DNA from: CAZHON01 sp964534565
GTDB taxonomy: Bacteria; Patescibacteriota; Gracilibacteria; Peribacterales; Peribacteraceae
Length of the DNA: 64,000 nt
NCBI GenBank assembly: GCA_964534565.1
Contig: CAZHON010000001.1
Span: 620,001 to 684,000 of the forward strand
Reading direction: 5' to 3'
Position numbers and translations under genes: made by a program. Shown one piece after another: positions 17,867 through 27,114 of the stretch. Within the stretch, counting starts at the first letter, position 1; every line of letters begins with the position of its first letter. The notes under the pieces were generated by a model. That model was not told where the DNA came from. It did not search any database and saw nothing but the letters and a program-made list of their open reading frames with translations.

Positions 17867-18874
17867 TCAAATAGCCATTTTTCCTTGATTCAGCGCATCG
17901 CGAAGGGCGTCTTGGCCCACTGTTACTTTTGTCATCAATTCATCAACCGAACGTTCGCCGGTCGCATACGGAAGGAGCGACGACAACTTGTCCCCGGGCT
18001 TCTGAGGAACGATGGTCACGGGAACACCAAGTCCAAGGGCGGCAAGCGCTCCGTGGTATCGCTGGCTCACGACGTGTCCCGAGTGTGCGAGTGTTTCCAA
18101 AAGTTCGACAAATGTTTGCATCGGTTTCACGGTCGCAGTTGGATGGAGCTTCAAGAGAGCGGCGGCACATGCCTGTTCTTCGGGGTCACCGGGTTGAAGG
18201 AGAAGGATATCGATTGATTGCCAATCACCTCTATCGAGTTCCTTTTGACACAGTTCCGCAAACTGAAGACTCGAATTGAACCGTGGAATTATGCTGAATA
18301 CATTCTTTGATCCATCACCTATTTTTTTGGCTCTACAGAGCGAAAATACTGGGTCAAAAGTTTGAACAATTTTTAGGTTCTCTGCGAGACTTTGTGCGCA
18401 CAGGAGTGACTCACCATCTCGAACAGAAATGAAGGCAGCATGACGAAGAACAAATGCCGTCCACCATCTGGCACCCGAGCTTTTTACAGGACCGATTCCC
18501 TGGAACGCCAGGAAGATCTTCTTTCGAAACATCACAGCTACAAGGACGTGAAATCCCCAGAGTCGTGGCGCCTTGGTCGATTCACTGTCGGTGAAGAGCG
18601 ACCCTCCACCAAACACAATCGCATCGCATCGAATATACGCACCAAGAGTCTTCCACCAGGGCTTGAACAATGACCGAACGCCAAACGGCAGACGTGGGTA
18701 CTCCCCTTTCTGCGGGTTTGCAGAGAGCACCATCCACTCAATACGTGGATAGGAGGACAGGAAGTAATCCTTGAGAGCCTCGTCCCCGACATTCGAAACG
18801 CCGTAGTTACCGATCAGAAGTGCTTTCACGTCCAAATCATACGGCAAAACTTCTCGCTCCGCTCGACGTGACAA
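17867..18874 (-). CDS. csaB: Polysaccharide pyruvyl transferase, CsaB type
   Basis: CsaB-family enzymes add ketal-pyruvate to wall polysaccharide, the ligand of SLH domains. Motifs: N-terminal IGNYGVSNVGDEAL (about 20-34), AIVFGGGSLFTD, FQGIGPVKSS, SVRDGESL and the C-terminal SQRYHGALAALGLGVPV, where family members carry the catalytic-type Arg-His pair. 335 residues from a TTG at 18874, or 320 from a GTG at 18829 just before KALLIGNYG, which may be the better start. It lies 19 nt after rplS. The three-SLH protein at 11616-13001 is a plausible beneficiary. Family call is strong; the exact acceptor polymer is unknown. Confidence 0.85.
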   Translation of the reverse strand: MSRRAEREVLPYDLDVKALLIGNYGVSNVGDEALKDYFLSSYPRIEWMVLSANPQKGEYPRLPFGVRSLFKPWWKTLGAYIRCDAIVFGGGSLFTDSESTKAPRLWGFHVLVAVMFRKKIFLAFQGIGPVKSSGARWWTAFVLRHAAFISVRDGESLLCAQSLAENLKIVQTFDPVFSLCRAKKIGDGSKNVFSIIPRFNSSLQFAELCQKELDRGDWQSIDILLLQPGDPEEQACAAALLKLHPTATVKPMQTFVELLETLAHSGHVVSQRYHGALAALGLGVPVTIVPQKPGDKLSSLLPYATGERSVDELMTKVTVGQDALRDALNQGKMAI

Positions 18875-18893
18875 TTGAAGTTGAGACTCGTAC

Positions 18894-19370
18894 TTACTCA
18901 GCTGCTGGAGCCTCAGATGCTGCCTCTGCGACAGGCTCTGCTGCTGTTTCGGTCACAACCTCGGCCTCTGGTGCCTTCTCAACGGCAGGAGGAGCGACGG
19001 AAGCGAATTCATCAGCACTTGTGAAGCGCTCGGACAAACGAGCGGACTTTCCAGCGCGACCTCGGAGGAAGAACAACTTGGCGCGGCGGACTGCAGCAAC
19101 CTTCTTCACTTCGACCTTCTCAATTGTTGTGGCAAAGAATGGGAAAACCTTCTCGACTCCAACACCGGACACAACGCGGCGAACCGTGAAGCTGCGGTCT
19201 GTTGGAACGTGTCCGTTGTGCACGGAAATCACGAGTCCTTCGAAGATCTGTGTGCGCTCCTTTTCTCCTTCTTTAATACGCTCGTGGACGCGAACGGTGT
19301 ATCCAGGTTGGATATCCGGCAACGCGCGAGCGAACTGTTTGGCCTGGTCGTGGAGAATCTGGGATGGCAT
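18894..19370 (-). CDS. rplS: 50S ribosomal protein bL19 with acidic Ala/Glu tail
   Basis: 158 residues. The first 115 match bL19: IQPGYTVRVHERIKEGEKERTQ, FEGLVISVHNG and TVRRVVSGVGVEKVFP, then KVAAVRRAKLFFLRGRAGKSARL. The last 40 or so residues are Ala/Glu/Val-rich and absent from typical bL19 (about 115 residues); the tail is probably disordered. trmD and rimM, the usual partners, are not adjacent; csaB follows and a regulator gene precedes. Confidence 0.95.
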   Translation of the reverse strand: MPSQILHDQAKQFARALPDIQPGYTVRVHERIKEGEKERTQIFEGLVISVHNGHVPTDRSFTVRRVVSGVGVEKVFPFFATTIEKVEVKKVAAVRRAKLFFLRGRAGKSARLSERFTSADEFASVAPPAVEKAPEAEVVTETAAEPVAEAASEAPAAE

Positions 19371-19433
19371 AGGAGCCGAGGAAAGGTACAGACGAAGGAG
19401 ACAGCTGTCAAAGGAGAAATAAAGAGACGGGGC

Positions 19434-20033
19434 TTAGCGGCGGCCCTGGGCGTCTGCAATCTCCTGTGCAATATGGTTCTGAACTATGAGATGGCGTGGA
19501 TCGTTAAGGATTTCCTGCACGAATCGGTCCTTTAGACTGAGGCGATAGAGGAAGTCTGCTTCCGGGAAAATAGAGTACTTCACATGCTTGTACTGTGGGT
19601 CTTGGGTCAGAAGAGCTTCCAAAAGTTCCTTCTTCACATCGCCGACCAACAGAAGATCGACCTTGCTCTCCGTTCCACAGAAGCTTCCCGCAAGAAGAAT
19701 GAGGCGCACACCCTGGAGAGTCTTGAGCTGATTGATGAGAGGACTTTCTCCCTGAACGGATTTTGCGAACAAACTTCGAAGGTCTGCATAGAGGGCGAAG
19801 TCTTCATCTGCCTTGTAGTACTTTTTTCGATTCTTATGACGCGCCTTCACAAGCCCGATGCGGCGAAGGTTCTCCAATTCACGGCGAATGGAGTTAATTT
19901 GCTCGTTCAAAAGACGTGTGAGCTCACGAATGAAGTACTCTTCTTCTGGGTGCAATAAAAATGTAGACAGAAGCTTCACTCGCGTTTGCGAGCTAAAGAG
20001 TGCCTTCAAAATTGCGGCAGACGCCATGTTCAC
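19434..20033 (-). CDS. Winged-helix regulator with nucleotidyltransferase-like domain
   Basis: 199 residues (GTG start at 20033; an ATG two codons in, at 20027, is also possible). The N-terminal winged helix (about 10-65) is TRVKLLSTFLLHPEEEYFIRELTRL...INSIRRELENLRRIGLV. The second half has LILLAGSFCG...VDLLLVGDV, which resembles the GS...D-x-D core of a nucleotidyltransferase fold with catalytic residues only partly kept. Fusions like this occur in CPR and archaea as probable transcription regulators. An inverted repeat covers its promoter (20039-20053), which suggests autoregulation. Confidence 0.7.
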   Translation of the reverse strand: MNMASAAILKALFSSQTRVKLLSTFLLHPEEEYFIRELTRLLNEQINSIRRELENLRRIGLVKARHKNRKKYYKADEDFALYADLRSLFAKSVQGESPLINQLKTLQGVRLILLAGSFCGTESKVDLLLVGDVKKELLEALLTQDPQYKHVKYSIFPEADFLYRLSLKDRFVQEILNDPRHLIVQNHIAQEIADAQGRR

Positions 20034-20035
20034 AA

Positions 20036-20053
20036 ATAGTAGTCATGTACTAC
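20036..20053 (-). promoter_or_regulatory. Promoter and candidate operator of the winged-helix gene
   Basis: On the minus strand TACTAT (20036-20041) lies 8 nt before the ATG at 20027. GTAGT-CATGT-ACTAC (20039-20053) is a perfect 5-bp inverted repeat overlapping this -10, a position suited to repression. Confidence 0.4.
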
Positions 20054-20247
20054 CCCTTAGTGCAAGAAATTTACTCATTTTTGTGATCATAGGATGTGAA
20101 CACGTTTTTTGGCTTATTTAAAACAAAATAATTGATTTATACCCATGAATTTAGGACAGATTGAACAAATTTTGTACTCTACATTTAAGGGGTTTTATGT
20201 TCTAACAACGAGAAACGCCTCTTCTCGCCAATCCACGATCCTGAGGA
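20054..20247. other. AT-rich intergenic stretch without recognised gene
   Basis: About 190 bp, clearly richer in A/T than its surroundings, between the divergent regulator and the VirB6-like gene. No RNA gene or clear repeat is seen; it may hold further regulatory sites. Confidence 0.5.
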
Positions 20248-20282
20248 TTGTTGAAAAACCCGTTCTGTGATAGAATGATGGG
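20248..20282 (+). promoter_or_regulatory. Leaderless promoter of the VirB6-like gene
   Basis: TTGTTG (20248-20253), 17-bp spacer, TAGAAT (20271-20276), then exactly 6 nt to the ATG at 20283. Transcription would begin at the start codon. Confidence 0.65.
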
Positions 20283-22076
20283 ATGGCTTCAAACAAACAA
20301 TTTTCGATGCTGATGGGGGGTCTCTTGGGAGTTATTCTGTGTCAGTGGATTGAACCGCTCGTCCCTCTTGCGCATGCGGAAACTTTCACAGCATTTACGA
20401 TGACGGAAGAGACTCTGAAGAACGGTGCGTTTCTGGGAACCATCATTCAGGGACTCGATGCTATTCAATGGATTTCGTTCAGCATTCTCGACAAGCTTTT
20501 AAACCCCAACTTCATCCTCAACAGTATGGATGGAGGAACGGGATCGTTGGGTGATACGCTCAATAGAATTTGGGTTCTCTCACGAAACATCATGAACGTG
20601 GGATTTGCCGTAATGTTGCTATTTGGAGCGATTTATACGGTCGTCACAGCCAATAAGGAAATGATCAATCAGCACATGCGCCGTTTCGTGTTGGCAATCA
20701 TCCTTGTGAACTTTTCGTGGATGTTCTGTCTTATGACCATCGATGTCGCCAACGTTCTTACGACGGTGATCTATGGAATTCCTATGGAACTAACGGGCGG
20801 AAAGCCGGAGTGTAAAACAATCATCAATGGAAAAGAGGAGAAGTGTCTGGTGATTTTGGACGTGGAATTGTTTCCCGACGCAAACAGAATAAAACAGCTG
20901 AAGGCGGCAAAAGCTGACGCTAAAGGAATCGGTTGGAATGAATACGGGCCGGTCTTCGTCCAAAAGGGAGAATGGAATGAGGCAAATCTCAATAGCACGA
21001 ATGGGATTAAAACCCCGGCGCTTCAGGCGCTTGCGGGAAACTTCAGCTACATTGGAATGATGTCCCAAGTGGACAAGAACGTCCCCACCGCTTCCAGCAA
21101 CATTCAAAACTGGACGAACTATCTCATTCGACAATTCTTGGTGGTGTTCATCCACGTCGCACTCGCAATCCCCCTCCTGGCGCTTGTCGTCGCATTTTTG
21201 ATGCGCTTACCCCTGCTGTGGATCACGATGGCGTTCATGCCTTTCTATTTCCTCGGATGGGTGCTTGAAGGAAAGTTGCCCGGCGCAGAGGAGACGAAGA
21301 AGATTCTGAATGAATTTTTGAAAGCTGCATTCTTGCCTGCAATTACCGCGCTGCCGCTGAGCATCGGATTCATCATGATGAACGGGCTTGCAACTGCCAA
21401 TCTTGATGCACTGAAACTTCAGTTGAAATCAGCGATGCCGATTACGGCAGGAATCACGACAATGTTCGATGTCGTCTGGATGGCCATGGCACTTGGCATC
21501 ATGTGGCAGGGAACCTTCATGGCACTTGAGCATGCCGGTAAGGCAGGTATGTATGGTGGTTGGTTCAAGGAATTGGGATCGGGTCTGTTGAAGATTGGCG
21601 CTACTGCACCGTTGCACTTGCCGTTCATTCCGCAGGGACTTCGCAACTTTGCCTTCGATATGGGTCGTCCAAAGTCCATTACGGACGCAATCGCGAAGAA
21701 TGGTATGAAGGGACTCAACGATAAATTCGGAGATGCGAAGGGGGCCAAAGCAGGCATTCCAAATTACACAGCTGCTAACCATAAGAGCAAAGTGGACGCC
21801 AATGATGTAGGCAAAAAGATTAATGATGTGTCCGCCTCTGGCGATTCGAAACAGCTCGATGAGCTTATCAAGGCAGTTCAAGCGGTGGACTCTTCGGCAA
21901 AGGTGTCAAAAGACAACCTTATTGAGCATCTGGATGCCCTGAAGAAAGCAGGTGCATTGGATAACTCAATCGACCTCGGCCAATTGGAAAGAGTAATTAA
22001 AGCGCCACCCGCGCCCGCGCCCGCACCGACACCAGCTCCTGGCGCCCCTCCAGCAGGCGCTCCCCCTAAACCGTAA
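20283..22076 (+). CDS. VirB6/TrbL-like type IV secretion membrane protein
   Basis: 597 residues. N-terminal signal-like segment, then about 6-8 hydrophobic helices: around 100-120, 135-158, 285-310, 312-335, 350-372 and 390-415. Notable segments are NRIWVLSRNIMNVGFAVMLLF and LPLLWITMAFMPFYFLGWV. The C-terminal 130 residues are soluble and end in a (Ala/Pro)-rich tail. The topology and the conserved arrangement fit the polytopic T4SS-related proteins common in CPR genomes, thought to help DNA uptake or pili. The stop codon directly abuts the next start (TAAATG). No VirB4 ATPase is in the window. Confidence 0.6.
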   Translation: MASNKQFSMLMGGLLGVILCQWIEPLVPLAHAETFTAFTMTEETLKNGAFLGTIIQGLDAIQWISFSILDKLLNPNFILNSMDGGTGSLGDTLNRIWVLSRNIMNVGFAVMLLFGAIYTVVTANKEMINQHMRRFVLAIILVNFSWMFCLMTIDVANVLTTVIYGIPMELTGGKPECKTIINGKEEKCLVILDVELFPDANRIKQLKAAKADAKGIGWNEYGPVFVQKGEWNEANLNSTNGIKTPALQALAGNFSYIGMMSQVDKNVPTASSNIQNWTNYLIRQFLVVFIHVALAIPLLALVVAFLMRLPLLWITMAFMPFYFLGWVLEGKLPGAEETKKILNEFLKAAFLPAITALPLSIGFIMMNGLATANLDALKLQLKSAMPITAGITTMFDVVWMAMALGIMWQGTFMALEHAGKAGMYGGWFKELGSGLLKIGATAPLHLPFIPQGLRNFAFDMGRPKSITDAIAKNGMKGLNDKFGDAKGAKAGIPNYTAANHKSKVDANDVGKKINDVSASGDSKQLDELIKAVQAVDSSAKVSKDNLIEHLDALKKAGALDNSIDLGQLERVIKAPPAPAPAPTPAPGAPPAGAPPKP

Positions 22077-23255
22077 ATGGGTAAGCTTGATACGCAGAAA
22101 GGGCGCGAACAAATCGATCCTGAGACAAAGGCGAAGGAAGAGTTGAAAGAAAATTTGGAGCAGAAACGTGCAGAAGTGACGAACGCACTTTTCAATGATC
22201 CTGTAAAACGCCCAGCCGTTGTGGAGGCAGCATTGAACGCAAAGGACGAGAGAACAACCGAAGCCAACCGAGCACGCATTCTCCAGGTAGCCGCACCGCC
22301 TGCGGATGGCACAGAAAAGGAGTGGATCACGGAGTGGGCAGACCACCTAGAGCGTCACTTCCCCAACACGGAATTCAAGGGGCCTGTGCGCACAGAGATC
22401 AATGAAATCATTAAAGGAATTCGCAGCAAGCGAGACTCGAAGGGGAAAATTGAGAACGGTCGATACATCAACCCGAGTACGAACATGATTCGTCATGAAA
22501 AGATTGCAACAGATATCAGCTACCTGGAGTCATTGAAAAAGACTGCAAGCGTGAGTGATCAGCAATATCTTCAAGATATGATCACCTATCTAACGAAGGC
22601 CAGCAAACTCGATGATATTGGTCGCCGCCGTTATTTGGGAACCGTGCAGGAACAAAACTCTCCACATCAGGATTTTGTGAAACATGTAGGCAAAACTGCC
22701 GGATTCCTGATTTTTACAGGAGCAGCAATCATTGGAACAACGATTACGCTCATCCATTGGTTCCGCACGGGAAAATTCAAACCGAACGTTCTCATGCTTG
22801 GAGCTCCTCTCGCATACATCCTCGCAAATCCAGGCATTTTGAAGGGGGAACCGCGTCGTATTGCCGAAGAATCAGCGGTCATCACGGATCATAAAAAACT
22901 TCTCCTGGATCACGGCATCTACGGACAACAGGGACGAGCGCTGATGGAAGAAATGTTTAGGTTGCAGTCAAAGCCCAATGCAAACTCCACTATCCAGCGG
23001 TACATAAATGCATCCGAGAAGCCCGAAACACAGAAAGAGTTTTTTGCCCTGATTCAAGCAAGTCCAATGCTCATGAAACTGTTGAATCCTCAACCCGTTT
23101 TGAAGCCGGCAACTCCAAAAGTTCCCGAACACACATCGATGGAAGTACACCCCCTCATGCTCGGTGTCTTTCGATCGCTGACAATCACTCTTTCTCAAGT
23201 TCGACACCCAGACGCACAGAAAACAGTCGCAACGTACGTCGAGACGCTGCAGTAA
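22077..23255 (+). CDS. Unknown two-helix membrane protein coupled to the VirB6-like gene
   Basis: 392 residues starting at the base after the upstream stop, so translation is probably coupled. The first 200 residues are charged and helical (KAKEELKENLEQKRAEVTNAL). Two hydrophobic helices follow (about 200-222, FLIFTGAAIIGTTITLIHWF, and 235-250), then a soluble C-terminal part with a Pro-rich hinge. I do not recognise the family. Context suggests a component of the same secretion or pilus apparatus. It converges on infB with 4 nt between stops. Confidence 0.65.
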   Translation: MGKLDTQKGREQIDPETKAKEELKENLEQKRAEVTNALFNDPVKRPAVVEAALNAKDERTTEANRARILQVAAPPADGTEKEWITEWADHLERHFPNTEFKGPVRTEINEIIKGIRSKRDSKGKIENGRYINPSTNMIRHEKIATDISYLESLKKTASVSDQQYLQDMITYLTKASKLDDIGRRRYLGTVQEQNSPHQDFVKHVGKTAGFLIFTGAAIIGTTITLIHWFRTGKFKPNVLMLGAPLAYILANPGILKGEPRRIAEESAVITDHKKLLLDHGIYGQQGRALMEEMFRLQSKPNANSTIQRYINASEKPETQKEFFALIQASPMLMKLLNPQPVLKPATPKVPEHTSMEVHPLMLGVFRSLTITLSQVRHPDAQKTVATYVETLQ

Positions 23256-23259
23256 AGAA

Positions 23260-25479
23260 TTACGAAGCTTTGCGCTTGAATTCCTTGTTGAAGACCTCCA
23301 ATTGATCCTCCACGAGAACAGGAACGGAGGAATCAACGCGCATTCCGCATTCGCTGCCTTCTTTTGCTTCTTTGATGTCTTTGTCGACTTTACGCAATGA
23401 CATGATGCGTCCCGTTCCCACAACCTGTCCTTCGCGTACCAAACGGAACTGCACACGCTTGATGAGTCCATCGGTCACACGACCTCCGATAATCTGCTCG
23501 CTTCCTTCGGTGAGGAACACGCCCTTCACTTCCAAGTGGCCAAGCACCTGCTCTTCTTCTTCGGGTTCCAGGAGTCCCTGGAGGAGCAACTGAACCTCAT
23601 CGAAGAGGGTGTAGATGACGTCATACTGGCGTACACGCACATCTTCGCGCTCTGCGGTGCGCATCACAGCGGCTGAGACGGGAACACGGAATGCAACAAC
23701 CAAGCCTTCGCCGGCAGCAGCCATCATCACATCGCTTTCGGTCACGGCTCCCACGGCAGCGTGAATGACCTTCACATGCACTTCCTGCTCACTCTGCTTC
23801 TCCAGTGTTGCCTTAATCGCCTCCAGGGAACCTTGGGCATCGGCCTTCACAATCACTTTGAGCTGCGTTTGCTTTCCTTCCGTCAAACGATGCACCAAGT
23901 CCGCAAAGCTGTGACGCTGTTGCTGACCGCTCTTCTCCAGCATCTCTTCCACAAGCGCCCGAGCTTCTCGCTCGGAACCAACAACCTGCAAGATATCTCC
24001 GACCTGCGGCACCTCGGCAAAGCCTGAAACGCGAGCAGGACCGGATGGAAGAATTTCTGTGAGGCGTGTTCCTGTGGCATCGCTGAGAGCACGAACCTTT
24101 CCCATCGTACGACCACAAACGAACGCATCTCCCACCTTCAGTGTTCCTGCATTCACGATGATGCTTCCCAGAGGACCCAGCGTCGGATCCAAGTGACTTT
24201 CGATCACGGTTGCGACCGCTGAACGATTGGGGTTTGCCTTCGGTTGATTGAGCTCGGTGAGCAGAAGGATGTGATCCAGAATGCTATCGATACCAAGTTT
24301 CGTCACTGCGGAGCAGGGAATCATCGGCACATCACCTCCCCACTCCTCGGGCTGGAGTCCATGACCTGCCAACTCCCCTTTCACGCGCTCCGGATCGGCA
24401 TTGGGGCGATCCATCTTGTTGATGGCGACAATGATTTTCACGCCTGCATCCTTCGCGTGATTGATCGCTTCCACGGTTGTCGGACGAACTCCTTCTTCTG
24501 CAGACACCACAAGGATTGCGATATCGGTAATTTGGGCCCCACGAGCGCGCATTGCCGTGAAGGCTTCGTGACCAGGCGTATCGAGGAACGTGATCGCCTT
24601 TCCGTCGTGCTTCACCTGATACGCACCGATGTGCTGCGTGATTCCTCCGGATTCACCAGCAACCACATTGGTCTGACGAATGGCATCGAGGATCGATGTC
24701 TTTCCATGGTCGACGTGACCCATCACCACCACGATCGGCGGACGTGGGAGCAATTTTTCTGGATCATCCTTGAGAAGTTCGGACAAGTTCTTGTTGAACA
24801 AATCTTCCGCTTTTGCGGCACTCTCCTCGCGCTGTACCGTGACCCCCAGCTCGGCTGCAACGATGGCAGCGGTGTCGTAGTCGATGTTCTGTGTAATCGT
24901 TGCGAGCACTCCGTTTTTCATGAGCGCCTGAATCACCTGAGGAACTTGCACACCTGTCTTTTCGGCAAACTCTTTCACGGTAATGAGAGCTGGCAACGGA
25001 ACAATACCTTCCTTCTTTTTAATCTGTTCCTGCTGCTGACTATTGGACTCTTTCTTCTGACGTCGCAGGGCAGCCTGCTGTTCATGACCAGTGTCACGTG
25101 CCTGCTTTCTTGCCGGAGCGGAGTGCTGCGTCTGACGAGCGATCGCCTCTTTCGACACGCCATCGAGTGACAGCTTGCGAAGAACAGGCAACGACTCTGC
25201 GGGCTTGGGTGCCTCTGCTGCGGCAGGAGTTTGAGAGGCTGCTTCCGTGCTTGCACCTTCTCCAGCGGGTGCTGCGCCTTCTTCTGCCCCCTCTCCACCG
25301 AAGACCGACATGTCGGGCGTAATGTTGTACTTTCGTGCAATGAAACGAATCACACCGTGCGCCAATGCGTCGGGGACTTCGCGGTCGGTCGGCTTTACTC
25401 CGAAATCAACCGATTGAAGCTCCTTGCGGAGCTGTTGTCCTGTCATGCCGACGGCCTTCGCCAATTGAACAAGTCTCAT
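23260..25479 (-). CDS. infB: Translation initiation factor IF-2
   Basis: 739 residues. The N-terminal IF2_N-like domain (MRLVQLAKAVGMTGQQLRKEL) is followed by an Ala/Glu/Gln-rich linker, a second IF2_N (ITVKEFAEKTGVQVPQVIQALMKNG) and the GTPase with GHVDHGKTS, DTPGHEAF and NKMDRP. Domains II, III and C2 end at KEFKRKAS. It delivers initiator tRNA to the 30S subunit. nusA and rbfA, frequent partners, are absent; a DHH phosphoesterase lies upstream on the same strand with 67 nt between. Confidence 0.96.
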   Translation of the reverse strand: MRLVQLAKAVGMTGQQLRKELQSVDFGVKPTDREVPDALAHGVIRFIARKYNITPDMSVFGGEGAEEGAAPAGEGASTEAASQTPAAAEAPKPAESLPVLRKLSLDGVSKEAIARQTQHSAPARKQARDTGHEQQAALRRQKKESNSQQQEQIKKKEGIVPLPALITVKEFAEKTGVQVPQVIQALMKNGVLATITQNIDYDTAAIVAAELGVTVQREESAAKAEDLFNKNLSELLKDDPEKLLPRPPIVVVMGHVDHGKTSILDAIRQTNVVAGESGGITQHIGAYQVKHDGKAITFLDTPGHEAFTAMRARGAQITDIAILVVSAEEGVRPTTVEAINHAKDAGVKIIVAINKMDRPNADPERVKGELAGHGLQPEEWGGDVPMIPCSAVTKLGIDSILDHILLLTELNQPKANPNRSAVATVIESHLDPTLGPLGSIIVNAGTLKVGDAFVCGRTMGKVRALSDATGTRLTEILPSGPARVSGFAEVPQVGDILQVVGSEREARALVEEMLEKSGQQQRHSFADLVHRLTEGKQTQLKVIVKADAQGSLEAIKATLEKQSEQEVHVKVIHAAVGAVTESDVMMAAAGEGLVVAFRVPVSAAVMRTAEREDVRVRQYDVIYTLFDEVQLLLQGLLEPEEEEQVLGHLEVKGVFLTEGSEQIIGGRVTDGLIKRVQFRLVREGQVVGTGRIMSLRKVDKDIKEAKEGSECGMRVDSSVPVLVEDQLEVFNKEFKRKAS

Positions 25480-25546
25480 ACGGTACGCAAAATCGCGCGA
25501 CAGGAGAGTATCAGAGAGTGAGTCGTTTCACCAGAGCCGGAATGTC

Positions 25547-26893
25547 TTACTCCGTCACCTTCTGCACAATATCGCCGCTCGACTGAGACGGTGACTGTGT
25601 CACGTTTTTCACAATATCTTGCTGAGGCGCACTTGGCTGTACGGGAATCGGTGCAGCAACAATGCGTGCACTCTCGGGAGCGGTTGATTGAGGAATCGGC
25701 TTTGGTACGCCGGGCATCGGTGCATCTTGCTCCTGTTTTTGCTGCAAAATCCCCTCCTTCAATTTCTGAATACACTCAATCACTTGCAGTTGGAAGTTGG
25801 AATACTGTCCCACGCGGAACCCGGACGCGCGTGCGTGGCCTCCTCCACCATAGGTCTTTCCGGCAAGCGCACTGACATCGACCGCCGCTGTGGATCGCAT
25901 ACTCGCTTTCAGTCCTCCTTCTTCGACTTCCGTGAAGAGCACGTACACATCGGCATCGGGAATCGTTGAGATGAGTTCATCCAAAATCCCCTGCGTCTCT
26001 TTGCTTGTGGCCTCCATTTCAGCAAGGTCATCGCGGCTGATGGCGGACCACACGATGCGTGAACCGGGATCGACCTGAATGTGATTGAGCGCACGTCCCC
26101 AAATTTTGAGGGTGGAGAGAGGTTTGGTCTTGTAGATGTGCTGGATAATTTCCTGCTGACGGGCCCCTCGTTCCAGAAGCTCCGCTGCAACTTCGAGCGA
26201 ACGCGGAGTCGTATTGGGGTTTTGGAAACTGCGTGTATCGGTAATGAGTCCGGTCAACAGAAGCGTTGCGATGTCGGCATTCAGTTGCTCCTTAAGAACC
26301 GCGATCTGCAAACACCACTGGTACAACACCTCGGTCGCACTGGCGCTTGTGGGGTCGATCATTTGGATCTGACCGAAGCCCGTGTTGCTGATGTGATGAT
26401 CGATATTGAGAATCGGCACCTCGGCAAACAAATCGACATGTTCGCGATAGAGGGACCCCAGCAAAGCGAGATCTGCGGTATCGACCGTGACAATGAGGTC
26501 ATACTTTTTGCCTCCATCGCTGAGACTGATTTGCTGCGAACGAATGCGCCCCCTCTTGGGAATCACGATGATATTCACCTTCTGGTCCTCGACCGTGTAG
26601 CGCAGCTTGTCGACCTCCACTCCATCCTCCAGGTTCACGGTGATAATGAACTCCTGACTCTCCCCTACTTCCTGCTCCAACTTTTCAAACCCCGGCATGA
26701 ATTGGAGAGATTCGGGAAGGGTGTCTGGGCAGATCACTGTGACGTCTTTCCCCAATCCATGGAACAAGTGATAACACGCAAGCGCGCTGCTCAAACCATC
26801 GGGATCGACGTTTGCGTGAGGAATCACGAGGATGCGCTGAGCCTGCTCAATTGCCTTAAAGGCGGCCGTTGCTTGCTGGGATGAGAGACTCAT
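25547..26893 (-). CDS. DHH/DHHA1 phosphoesterase, NrnA-like
   Basis: 448 residues. DHH domain: PHANVDPDGLSSAL (motif I), VTVDTADL, NIDHHISNTGFG (the DHH motif) and ATLLLTGLITDT. The DHHA1 domain ends GKTYGGGGHARASGFR. These are the marks of Mn-dependent nanoRNase or pAp phosphatase enzymes. A Pro/Gln-rich tail of about 70 residues is extra and probably disordered. NrnA-type genes often lie in the infB-rbfA cluster, which fits. The substrate (nanoRNA, pAp or c-di-AMP products) cannot be fixed from sequence. Confidence 0.85.
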   Translation of the reverse strand: MSLSSQQATAAFKAIEQAQRILVIPHANVDPDGLSSALACYHLFHGLGKDVTVICPDTLPESLQFMPGFEKLEQEVGESQEFIITVNLEDGVEVDKLRYTVEDQKVNIIVIPKRGRIRSQQISLSDGGKKYDLIVTVDTADLALLGSLYREHVDLFAEVPILNIDHHISNTGFGQIQMIDPTSASATEVLYQWCLQIAVLKEQLNADIATLLLTGLITDTRSFQNPNTTPRSLEVAAELLERGARQQEIIQHIYKTKPLSTLKIWGRALNHIQVDPGSRIVWSAISRDDLAEMEATSKETQGILDELISTIPDADVYVLFTEVEEGGLKASMRSTAAVDVSALAGKTYGGGGHARASGFRVGQYSNFQLQVIECIQKLKEGILQQKQEQDAPMPGVPKPIPQSTAPESARIVAAPIPVQPSAPQQDIVKNVTQSPSQSSGDIVQKVTE

Positions 26894-27114
26894 GAGTGGT
26901 TAACGTTTTATTATACAACATTATTGATTATTTTGCAATATTATGACAATAGTGCAAATGGGGGCTAAAAGGGGCAATTGAAGCACGCTTAAAAGCCAAA
27001 AGCAAGGTATTGGACAAAGAGGCATAGCAGAACACAGCCTCTCCCCGTTGGGGAGAGGCCGGTGTTCCCTAGCTCCTGTGTTGGCTACAAATAGTAACGA
27101 CGCATGTTGCAGTG
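26894..27114. other. Intergenic stretch with promoter and palindrome
   Basis: 221 bp. On the minus strand TATAAT (26910-26915) is the likely -10 of the DHH gene, with a short leader. A perfect palindrome lies at 27037-27059. The first part is strongly A/T-rich and the part next to the AstE gene is not. No gene is seen. Confidence 0.55.
27037..27059. repeat. GCCTCTCCCC palindrome (REP-like hairpin)
   Basis: GCCTCTCCCC (27037-27046), GTT loop, GGGGAGAGGC (27050-27059): a perfect 10-bp stem. Outer arms GAACAC/GTGTTC (27030-27035 and 27062-27067) extend it with bulges. The core matches the palindromes at 50016-50120. No T-run follows, so it is not a standard terminator. Confidence 0.7.

Noticed and set aside
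24244..25170. 308-codon plus-strand frame opposite infB
   Set aside because: Antisense to the GTPase domain of IF-2; no supporting motif.
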